From assembly GCA_027605045.1 (NCBI GenBank), contig JAQFWX010000004.1:372001-436000 (forward strand): DNA of 64,000 bases. Reading direction: 5' to 3'. Positions within the stretch are counted from its first letter, which is position 1. Each line of letters opens with the position of its first letter. This document shows positions 55,500 to 64,000 of the stretch, piece by piece. The notes below the pieces were generated by a model, which worked only from the letters and a program-made list of their open reading frames with translations, made no database searches and was not told the origin of the DNA. The position numbers and the translations under genes are program-made. Origin of the DNA: Phallus indusiatus (Eukaryota; Basidiomycota; Agaricomycetes; Phallales; Phallaceae).

Positions 55500-56560
55500 T
55501 TGGAGAGCAAGGAAGTTGATTCCAAGAACGAAGGGCAGTCACAAATGTCATATTATATCTACCTGGCTTGATTCGACGTTGCTACTTTCAGTATCCCAAA
55601 CCTGGGCATGTTTGCCCGGGAAGGAACATGAGATCTGAGATTCCGCCCTTCCCGGTGTTACTGGTTGTATCAGACTCGGCATATCGGCATCATTTAGGCA
55701 CCGATGATCCGGTGATCAATGAATCGACGGACTCGAACAAAACGACGACAACCACGGTGTTTAAAGAACCTGATCTGCTGTCAGCATTTTATATAATGTA
55801 CATGGTTGCTTTAAGAAGCGCAAAAAATGATCTGCAACCTGGTTTTTCGGAGTTCTTCTGCAGTTTTTTTAAAGCGATGAGCCTTGTGTCGACATTATCC
55901 AAAAATAATCATGGTAGCTTCATCACCCTCGTCAGCGAATTCGAAATCTTTGACTGACCAGTCTTCCGCAACTTACAGAATTCTTTATCATGCCGATTCA
56001 CAGTTGTATATCTGACCTATAACCGTTTACCAAGAGCTTCACGGATCGCTGGTGTCAAACGATTTAAGGAAAACGCTAATTGTGAACAGAGAGTACCGGT
56101 CGAACGAGGCCGTGCGGGGGCAGAGCATATTAAAGATTCGATCAACGCTGAACCCTGCTGAACCTTGGGCTTGAGGCACGATCACTAACTGCGGGAAGGT
56201 ACATGGGGGACTCGTTAGCCGGTTTACTTGATCTGGTCAAATTGAGTATGAAGTGGTTATAAAGGTGAGCAAGATGATCGTGGTCATATCAGAGAGATAT
56301 ATAGTAGACGGGAAGATAAACCATGGTTCATAGATGATATGATGATCATCGTCGCCGACTTCAACCCAATCTCCGAGTCACTCAACATGCAACAAAATTT
56401 CGACATAAACATTAGTATAAACCTTCATGCGCCGACTCGTAACATATTTACGCATCGGAAATATTAAAAAATTTGGTTAGGACACAACTTGAAGTCCAAT
56501 ATCAAAGTGCTTTATAGGCTACTTGGATAAAGAATTCGGGAAGCTCATTAAATAAAAAAT
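55500..56560. other. Interval without a recognised gene
   Basis: A plus-strand open frame at 55568-55957 has no ATG-led known domain or paralog here. Nothing else is supported. Confidence 0.3.
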
Positions 56561-56569
56561 GCCTGCATG

Positions 56570-58654
56570 TCAAGCAATCACCAACTCTACTATACTGGTT
56601 GCTCCGGCTTCCCAAACCTTCTTAAATTTGAGTCCAGCCTCGACTCTAATTAAAAACTGAGTTCAAATGGTTGCGATAAGACAGAAAACGATTTTTACCC
56701 CATATCAATAAACTCCTGAAGACTTCGCTCCTTACTGTTAAGACCTAACATCATATTGATATCTTGTTCATATAACCTGATACGTCCCATTCCATAGTTC
56801 GGTAGGAGCGGTTCAGGTGCCTAAAATTCACAAGCCTTCAGTTTAAAATTCTTTTGAGATCTGTCCGTTTGTTCTTTTTTACCTGCTCTACCCCACTCTC
56901 TTCTGCATAGTCACGTATCCCACTCTGCAGAACAAGCTCGTCTATTAAAGGTTCAGAAGGAAATGCGTTAGATTAATGCGATGAATTCTCTTACTGATAA
57001 GAACACTGGACGAGTCTGACATGGCTTTGCGAACGTTCTTAAGAATTTTGACACATTCGGCGTATGGCCAGTCATGCCTGGAAAGATTAGTTAGTGGATC
57101 CAAATACCCCAAGACTTGGCTTAGGAGAACCCACAAGACATGACGAAGCTAGGATGGCATCGGCCTTGAAATGAAGAACAGGACCAATAAACTGATCAAG
57201 AACGCACGAAATAGAATCGACAATTTGGAACCGGTGCCTCATCGAAGAAGTTGAGAGAAACGAAACTTATGCGTTGTTGCGAAACCGCTGCCGGATTTTC
57301 TTTAGCCCAAAACTACTCTAGTTATTGAATTTCTTGAGGATCCGTATTAATTTTCACGTGCCTTTTTGCCATCCTCTATGACCGCGGGTTGATCTTGAAC
57401 GATAATACGGAGATTCGGTGCTTTCTTGACTAATTCACAGCTGACATGACCATTGCCTCCCCCCACGTCACAAAATATCGTGCCTTCTGGCAGCGAATTC
57501 CAGGGATACGCTGAAAATGAAAATTGATAGAATTCGACTGTTAATATATAAGGCATATAAATCACCTGAAGGAAGTTGTTGGGCTATACCCGTAACCTCT
57601 CCCCAACCGACCATGCCTTGAACAAACCGCTTTGGTAAAGCAATTAGTTATATTCCACAAAGTAAATCAGTTGTCATGATCATACTTCCGCGAAAGGCTT
57701 CCCTTTAGGCTAAGAAATCATATATACAATGGCTTTTTGGCATCATGATTTGAAATGAGACACATACAGTTTCGTAAAATTCAAAAAATGTAGAGCCGAA
57801 AGTTCTTTTGAAGGCTGAATCGTCTATCGATGATGAGAAAGCTGTCGCCGGGTCTGTAAAATTCTCTGTCAGAGAAAATGATGCTCCAAATGTTTCATAG
57901 GTGCTGAAGTAAACTTATATCAGATTCGTTCAATAGAATTTTACATCCACATTCACTTACACTAGTCCTATTAATCCCGATATCGGGCAGCTAGAAACTA
58001 ATTGCAAACTGAGACGGTTATGTGTGAAGACATCAGGTTTGACTAAGAAGAGGGCAATCAGGGTCCACTTTTTTTAGAAGGATGAGAGAACTTACTCTCT
58101 TGAAAGATATGTTTATTTGAAAGATAACGAAGAATACGGGAAAGTTTGTCTGCATCGACACCAGCCTTTTCGGCCAACTCTTTGGCATGCAAGCCTTCAG
58201 GTTTATTGAGTAAGTGGTCGGCGACTTTTATGTTTATGATGTACTGGAGTAAAGCAGACTCTTCGAACTAGCAGGTGGATGAGAGATCGTCATTCCAAAC
58301 CTAATCTTGGGACTCACTAGGTAAGCTCTCTACCAGAGCATGATGCAAATTAGTTGATTATTGCAGGGCCTTCAGATTCAAAGATGGGCGTACAGATGTA
58401 GCAACATGTGCTGGACTGTTAATTGTGGCATTGAGCTGACCGCAAGCCGCCTCCAAGGTTTGTAACTCGCGAAGCAAATTAGCAGGTATGTTACCCATTG
58501 CATCGAAGGGACCGATTTCGGTAGAATTCAACGGAGGAATCTTCGCACCCGCCGCAGTGTATATTTTGACGATGTTCTCAGTAGCTTCGGATATCATCTT
58601 CGCGAGAGCAATAACTTGGTCGTTTCCGCTAGAGAACATGATGGTTTCTGACAT
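56570..58654 (-). CDS. O-methyltransferase (plant/fungal OMT2 type)
   Basis: SAM-dependent O-methyltransferase of small phenolic-type compounds. The ATG at 58654 is MSETIMFSSGND. Exon 1 ends at HVATS with a gtacgc donor. After the intron, FEESALLQYIINIKVADHLL and GLHAKELAEKAGVDADKLSR form the winged-helix dimerisation part. Further exons are PDVFTHNRLSLQLVSSC, TYETFGASFSLTENF, DSAFKRTFGSTFFEFYET and VQGMVGWGEV. The SAM site is GTIFCDVGGGNGHVS and LRIIVQDQPAVIEDGKKA. Then come RHDWPYAECVKILKNV with the catalytic-type His, VLISK, YEQDINMMLGLNSKERSLQE and the end GATSIVELVIA at 56570. About eight introns. Exons join without a stop where I could test them. It neighbours the UGT group, so a shared pathway is possible but unproven. 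Confidence 0.78.
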
Positions 58655-58689
58655 CTTCAAAATTTCCTTCTGCTGTCTAACAAGTTAAT

Positions 58690-59400
58690 CTCTTTTATGG
58701 CCCAGGGTCCGGTGGTGCTGGCCGGGGATATCTAAAGTCCCCGGAGACCGAGGGTTGGAGATGTCATCATGTAGCTGCAGATAGATCTGCTGGTGTCCAT
58801 GTATCCGCTTGACGGCGAGCTTTAGTCTGCTTAACTACGTAGGCTTTAGTACTGCTTTAGGCAACATGGCCTAGCAATTGATGAGATCTGAGGCGGGCTA
58901 TCTATGGAAAGTTCCGAAACGCGCGATATTACTGAGACATGTTACACAACGCGTGGCTTCATTAAGTTTCAGAAAAATGTATATATACAAAACACTACTA
59001 CTTATCTACAATAAACAACTAATTTTCCCGCATTTTTCTCTCACACGAGCACTGAATCCTGTATCTTACCTGCTACATTCCTGAGGCGCTCTCATCACAA
59101 TGCGAGTTTGTTTATAATCTATACTTATCAGCCGCATCATCATAATACTCTCCGTATCACCTTTTTCAATAACAATCCACTCTTACAATTCACTAACACT
59201 CAGGTAAGAACAACTTGATATCGGAAGGAATTTCAAAGTGTGAATACTTACGAATTTCACCATCTACAACCCGGACCAGTGCACGCAGATATTGCATTTT
59301 GAAAGATTGCACAGAAAGATTTCGCAGAGTCTAGCCCGTTAGCGTTCATTCATACGACTTTCGTTATCGAAGTGAGAGGATGTCAAAAAGAAGACCCGGA
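58690..59400. other. Intergenic region, no gene seen
   Basis: No supported coding region between the OMT gene and the UGT remnant. Confidence 0.35.
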
Positions 59401-59447
59401 CTAGGACCACTGCTCGGTGATTTGGGTAGCGCTCTGGAGGTTTCAAG

Positions 59448-59672
59448 ATGGGGGGATGTGTTTCAGAGCGGAAACCCAGATCATTGAGACCCAAAGGGAA
59501 TCCTAATGAGATGAAGGAAATCTTGAAAAAAGCACTTGTCCGAGAAGGAAATGAAAAACGGGAGAATGTTGGGAAAAGAGAAGAAGAGGACTGTAGTGGG
59601 ATAAGGGAGGGGGAAGCCTTTGCAATATATCTGGAGAAAGCAATTGGACTAAATTATCTACCAAGCGTATGA
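59448..59672 (+). pseudogene. UGT C-terminal remnant
   Basis: RPKGNPNEMKEILKKAL, REGNEKRENV, then SGIREGEAFAIYLEKAIG align with the last exon of UGT-C (TPKGTLEALNNEIKEILAKA, EDGKEKRENV, GGASAVDLEKFIG). No other UGT exon is recognisable upstream. It is a truncated, drifting fragment, with several internal codons lost. Confidence 0.7.
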
Positions 59673-59866
59673 GTTGATGGGAGGGATGGATAAAAGCTAT
59701 TTGTTACCTTGTAACGTAGACTCACTGAGCCACCCTGTAGACTGCTTCATTATTCATTTATTTACTGTGCTTCATGCATCAGTTTCAATAAGCAATAAGA
59801 ATCGTATATTAACATCGTCTTGAGCCAGATTTGTAAAGAATATAAAGCTTGATAAAGACTTTATCT

Positions 59867-60888
59867 TTACTTATAATTATACCCTCCTATGTTGTCGATG
59901 ATATTCATCCTAGTCCGATGGTGGCGGGCCATTATTTGAGAACGCATAACCAAATTTTCCTGTTGTCGAAGTGCCTGCTGATATTCCAGAAAATCCTGCT
60001 GTTGTCTTTGAAGAGATGTCGATGCTGATTGCGATTGCAATTGTGGCTGAGATTGGGTTTTCAATCTTGCTATCAGACCTTGTTCCCATTTCTCATATAT
60101 AGCACTTGATTATGGGTTCTTCTCAGTGGGAAACGACGAGCGAGGGACTGGCGTTGGGAAATGCAAACCAGTCAGGGGATCAATGAGTTGAAGGACGTTG
60201 AAACGGCAATTCCAGTCCTATTGGTATCATTCATACATGAGACTAAGGTAATTTTTTCGCGAACGTTTGGACGAACTTTATATGCGCCTTCCGGATCAAA
60301 AGCTACTTCGAACACCAGTAGATGAAGAAACCCACGTCTATCGAGTAAGGCTTCGCGGTTTGCATTGAACTACTCGGAGTGACAGGTAAAACATGTAATT
60401 CGACGACAAAGACAGATAATTTGGCAAAGTATGCTTACAGAATGAGGAATAGATGCAGAGAGGTACAAAGTGCCGAGATCATAAACTGGCGCCAGTTTCT
60501 ACCAAATACCATCAATCAAAATAAAAATAAGAATAGCTAAAGCAAAAGTACCAGGTCTTGTTTTTCCCCGAGGACGATACTACGCCAAAGAACCTTTTCC
60601 GGCTCTATATATCCGCTTTCCTGATTCACGGGACAATTCTTGTTCAGATGAAAGAACAATGAATCCGACATTCGACAAAAAATTTGAGAAGGTATCCCGG
60701 TTTGTGGGTCGATGAGACTAGACATTAATGTATGACTGGTCAGTCGCTTACCGGAAGACTTCGGCACAGCGATACGTAGCAAGATGTTCAAATAGGACTT
60801 ACTCTCCATAGAACGTAGTGGGGTCTTGTCCTTCGTTCAAAGGACTGTCATATTGGACGGGTACATACTCGGAACTAGAGGAAGACAT
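59867..60888 (-). pseudogene. Family F gene, copy 3, with an in-frame stop
   Basis: Third paralog. The ATG at 60888 is MSSSSSEYVPVQYDSPLNEG, then DPTTFYGE and an intron. Next are LIDPQTGIPSQIFCRMSDSL and YIEPEKVLWRSI (about 60725-60545), LAPVYDLGTLYLSASI (about 60490), and after an intron ALLDRRGFLHLLVFEVAFD with YK and a donor (about 60280). The last part is LQLIDPLTGLHFPTPVPRSS and FPTEKNP, followed by TAA at 60112-60110, then SSAIYEKWEQGLIARLK and a Gln-rich tail ending at 59867. The TAA lies where copies 1 and 2 read straight through. Unless an unseen intron removes it, the protein loses about 80 residues. Function unknown; tentative DUF7514-like domain. Confidence 0.65.
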
Positions 60889-61355
60889 GATGTGAGTTGA
60901 TAATCGATGGGCTATTTCAATTTTCAGGTTTTCATCCTTTTTTAACTCGGTTCAGCTGCCCTGAGAATCGTCTGTCTAAGGTTGCCAGGATACATCAGAT
61001 GGTCGTGATGTGCGCATTTGCATTTCCCAATTGGATTGATGCAATTACTAAAACCTGCAGTATCCATTCATGCAGAAGGGATCGTTTTTATTGGGATTAT
61101 TGGGAATGTGGAGGAAATAGGCAAGCAGCAGGGGTATACGAAAAGCTCTGGAGAAGTGTAAATATCAATACAAAAATCATAATTTGTTACCCACCTCAAA
61201 AATCACAAAATAAATAAACTTTTTAAGCACAAAGACAAGCCAAAATGAGGAATTTATTTTTTACCTGGTTTTGCTCTGATAGTGAGATTTGAGCGAGGTT
61301 GTGCAAGTTTACGCTTAGTCAGCTTGTTGGAACTCCGCTTCACGCCAGCAACACC

Positions 61356-62293
61356 ATGGCAGACGATGCGTTTGTGTCTACGGCAATCGACAGAGAAAAG
61401 GTATGTTTTGTATTTGGCTCTGCGGAATTGATTCACATGATATCATTTAATAGACTGCTCCCTTTTTGATCCGCACTTTTGTCAAAATCAACGGGTTTCA
61501 TCGTCTCACCTTGTTTGAAGATGGGACACTCCCGACAACAGACGAACATCAACTCTTTACATGGTATGAGTTTCCATTTTTCAAGAACCTAGTAATGCAG
61601 TCTAAACCATACAATAATTACAGGAAAGATGCCACTCTCACAGAGATTATCACCACACTCCGGATCACATCTTCCACCCCAGAATTCCGCCATCCACTAG
61701 CCAAGTTCTTCTTCCGAGCTTTGTATGCCGATTCAATGACAAAAGGACACTTTTCTCAGAAAGACATGGGTCAACTCACATCCCGCGATTTGCTGGAAGA
61801 AAACGGATCTCTGAGTGACGACAACAACGTTACTAGTAGTAGGAGCAAGACTCTCGAGGAATTACGATTCGTTCCAGGCGATTATCTTTGCATAGCTGTC
61901 CATCTACCGAAGAACGTTAACCTCGGATCAGCCGCTACAAGCGTATTAAGCATCAAAGGGAGCGCTTCTACAGCAGATAAATGGTCTCGCGGTACACCTC
62001 AAGTCCAACCTCCCGGGGGACTGGGTCGCGGTGGTGCACATTGGCGTGCTAGGCCTGGCGTTACTGCTCCAACAGGTAGAGGCGGAGGTGATGATAGTAG
62101 ATCATGGAGAGGAAGAGATAGAGATTCCCCTCCTCCAAGACCGAGACGAAATTCACCTCCCCGCGTTCGACCTCCTGTTCCGGAACGTGAGCGAAATTTT
62201 GACAGACCACGTTCGGGAAGAAGATCACGGTCTCGTTCACGTAGTCGTCAACGTTCGCGCTCCCCGCGTAGGAGACCGGGAAGGTATGATTGA
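61356..62293 (+). CDS. SAP18: SAP18 (Sin3-associated polypeptide, ASAP/PSAP component)
   Basis: Nuclear adaptor of the Sin3 histone-deacetylase complex and of the ASAP/PSAP splicing-related complexes in other eukaryotes. Exon 1 (61356-61400) is MADDAFVSTAIDREK. A 53-nt intron (gtatgt...ttaatag) follows, then exon 2 from 61454 is TAPFLIRTFVKINGFHRL, matching the family's DREKT-PLLLR start. Then come TDEHQLFTWYEFPFF, the ubiquitin-like fold core, and LEELRFVPGDYLCIAVHLP, matching F-x-GDYLDIAI-P. A Gly/Arg and Pro-rich linker leads to a C-terminal RS tail (RSGRRSRSRSRSRQRSRSPR), which is longer than in animal SAP18 and suits an RNA-processing role. 294 residues, intact. Confidence 0.9.
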
Positions 62294-62563
62294 TCAGAGA
62301 GCGTGGTTCGACCCATCTCTTTTTCATTGTGGTGACAGCCGTTGAGTAAAATGTGGTTATTAAAAATACATAAGTATATTTGTAGCTAATACTTTAAATA
62401 TCCTGATACTGCGTTACATAAATAACCTTGTCTGATTATCTCGTATGTAAGAACGATAAGAAGAGAGCCTTGTCGGCCACCGAGTTGGCTTCGACACCTC
62501 GAAGCACTAGCTCGATGTTTTTGAGCAGGATTCAGAGAACCGTCGCAATAACACAATGATGTC

Positions 62564-62979
62564 TTAATCATAGACTAAAAAAGAGATTAAGAAGTTTATA
62601 TCATGAACAACCACTCATACATACCATGTACAATACCATCTAGTAAACTTGACATCAGCTTCAAAATATCATCTTCGTAACGTATGTACTCACAAAACAA
62701 AGTCCACACAAGGATAAATGTCCAAAAGTCAGGCGTAGCAAGCTCTGTCCACCCGCCTTTGAAATATTTATCTGGCTTTCCTCCGCATTTCAAAGTACCA
62801 AGAAGCAGAGCGGCAGCAGCTGAGGAAACAGCAAAAAAGCCAAATCCACTTAGTGTTTCAAATCCTAGTATTCCAGAAGTAGCACCGACAAAGCAAGAAA
62901 TGAGGAACTTTGCGTTGTTAATGCTAGTGTTATGCAAGACATTGGGAGGATAGATGAGATGCGCGGACTGGTCTTCCAT
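62564..62979 (-). CDS. EMC6: ER membrane protein complex subunit 6
   Basis: Small membrane subunit of the EMC, which inserts tail-anchored and multipass proteins at the ER. The ATG at 62979 is MEDQSAHLIYPPNVLHNTSI. Hydrophobic helices follow: LISCFVGATSGILGF, GFGFFAVSSAAAALLL and FWTFILVWTLF. The family pattern includes SGCTAGILGL and KYF...FWTxLYGIVHVY. Two short introns near the 3' end are needed to recover that ending. GTGAGT...TACTAG lies between LVWTLFC and DGIVH; gtatgt...ttttag then leaves an 11-nt last exon giving VYD and TAA at 62564. Read without the second intron the protein would end in an unrelated tail. Divergent from ASADH across about 210 bp. Confidence 0.85.
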
Positions 62980-63188
62980 GCTTGCTACTTGATGACTAAT
63001 ACGATGAGTTACGTAATCCTAAAACTTCAAACTCCGACTGTACGGAGTCAATGACTTGGCGACAGTCAAAAAGCTGGAATTGTCTTCGCTTCTTCGATTC
63101 AACCAGCAAGCAAGGCCGCGTGGACGAGGCAAAATTCAAAGGATTATTTGAGACAAATTATCTCCTCCGATTTTCTTGATTAACCAGG
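62980..63188. promoter_or_regulatory. Bidirectional promoter region between EMC6 and ASADH
   Basis: A 209-bp gap between two divergent ATGs, short enough that core promoter elements for both genes must lie here. No clear TATA box is seen, as is usual for housekeeping genes. Confidence 0.45.
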
Positions 63189-64000
63189 ATGCCAAATACC
63201 CGTGTTATTAACGTTGGTGTTCTGGGAGCAACAGGCACGGTTGGACAACGTTTTATTCTTCTTTTGGGGTTGCACCCATACTTCCGTCTGCATACTGTTG
63301 GGGCTTCTGCACGGTCTGTGGGACACAAATATGCCGATATCACAGCCTGGAAGCAGACCCAGCCCATTCCAGCGATCGCGAAGGATCTGATCGTCCAACC
63401 CTGCTTGCCTGAGTCATTCGGCGATGTAGAGATAATTTTCTCAGGTTTGGATTCCGAAGTCGCGGGCGATATAGGTATGTAACGTACGTTTTCGCCGTGT
63501 CTCTTTTTTCCCTATTGTTCTCGAATTGGGCCGCTGTCCTCATGATACACTTATTTGGGGCATAGAATTAGCATTCAGGAACGCTAACATCGCGGTCTTC
63601 TCAAACGCGAAAAACCATCGAAGGGATCCAGTCGTTCCGCTCATTGTCCCATTGGTTAATCCGGACCATCTGGCTATATTATCTTATCAGCGATCCCTTC
63701 TCAACCCAGTTCCGAGTCGCGGTTGTATCGTGACAAATGCCAATTGCGCTGCAACAGGATGCGCTGTCCCGTTAGCTGCTCTACAGCGGGCATTCGGTCC
63801 GATAGAATGTGCGATGATAACCACCATGCAGGCTATCTCGGGCGCTGGCTACCCAGGTGTTCCCAGCATGGATATATTCGATAACGTAATCCCTTATATT
63901 GGTGGTGGGGAAGAAGACAAGCTCGAATGGGAACTGTCCAAGATTCTCGGCGGATTAAGCGATCAAAATGGAAATGCAGTAAAAAAGGGGGGCGGTAGCG
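63189..64000 (+). CDS. hom2: Aspartate-semialdehyde dehydrogenase, 5' part
   Basis: Reduces aspartyl phosphate to aspartate semialdehyde with NADPH, the second step toward threonine, methionine and isoleucine. The ATG at 63189 is MPNTRVINVGVLGATGTVGQ, with the NADP-binding GATGTVG near residue 13. Then come IIFSGLDSEVAGDI and an intron of about 94 nt (gtatgt at about 63475 to catag at about 63568). Exon 2 has ELAFRNANIAVFSNAKNHRR, PLIVPLVNPDHL and GCIVTNANCAATGCAVPLAA, with the catalytic Cys in NCAATG. It continues through MQAISGAGYPGVPSMDI and EEDKLEWELSKILG. The frame is open to the end of the window, which cuts off the C-terminal third. Confidence 0.93.

Noticed and set aside
55568..55957. 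129-codon plus-strand frame
   Set aside because: No recognisable domain, ambiguous start and no flanking exons. It may be a repeat remnant.
61254..61436. 60-codon basic minus-strand frame over the SAP18 start
   Set aside because: It overlaps the first exon and intron of SAP18 antisense. The high Lys/Arg content is not enough evidence.

Overview
This window is nuclear DNA of a filamentous basidiomycete, most likely an agaricomycete. The genes are compact and cut by many short GT-AG introns of about 45-100 bp, with no operons. The recognisable families fit that group: SAP18, EMC6, a CNBP/Gis2 zinc-knuckle protein, a PEX8-like peroxin, an expanded set of UDP-glycosyltransferases, a fungal HNH family and an agaricomycete Ty3/gypsy element. 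I do not name a species.

Layout. 1-4.7 kb: the 3' part of a decayed Helitron (HUH Rep plus PIF1-like helicase). 4.8-9.5 kb: two degenerate copies of a PD-(D/E)XK-like gene, on opposite strands, around an HNH-domain gene (7712-6265, minus). 10.2-11.2 kb: gene family 'F' copy 1, carrying a small internal inversion. 11.4-13.8 kb: PEX8-like gene. 13.9 kb: intron-containing tRNA-Arg(ACG). 15.7-16.7 kb: methyltransferase (minus). 17-19 kb: gene-poor. 19.1-20.2 kb: CNBP/Gis2-type protein (minus). 20.2-24.5 kb: gene-poor, with a 1.0-kb inverted-repeat element whose arms carry tRNA-like modules. 24.5-26.9 kb: BBE-type FAD oxidase (minus). 27-30.7 kb: gene-poor, with another inverted-repeat element. 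30.7-38.5 kb: family F copy 2 (minus), split at an intron donor by a complete Ty3/gypsy retrotransposon with identical LTRs. 39.6-41.7 kb: two tandem genes for a copia-type Gag domain only.

41.9-55.5 kb: four UDP-glycosyltransferase genes. UGT-A is broken by a Tc1/mariner-like insertion at a TA; UGT-B, -C and -D look intact. The second copy of the tRNA-arm element and a 505-bp hAT-like element lie among them. 56.6-58.7 kb: O-methyltransferase (minus). 59.4 kb: a UGT C-terminal remnant. 59.9-60.9 kb: family F copy 3, with an in-frame stop. 61.4-64 kb: housekeeping genes SAP18, EMC6 and the 5' part of aspartate-semialdehyde dehydrogenase.

The two flanks (PEX8, tRNA, CNBP; SAP18, EMC6, ASADH) are ordinary core genome. 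The middle is accessory: enzymes that could modify small molecules (UGTs, OMT, BBE oxidase, methyltransferase) mixed with repeats. The most unusual items are (i) two copies of a TIR element with tRNA-like arms and 5-bp target duplications, and (ii) one gene family whose three local copies are each broken by a different event. Exon borders are read by eye from splice consensus and paralog alignment, so they are approximate.
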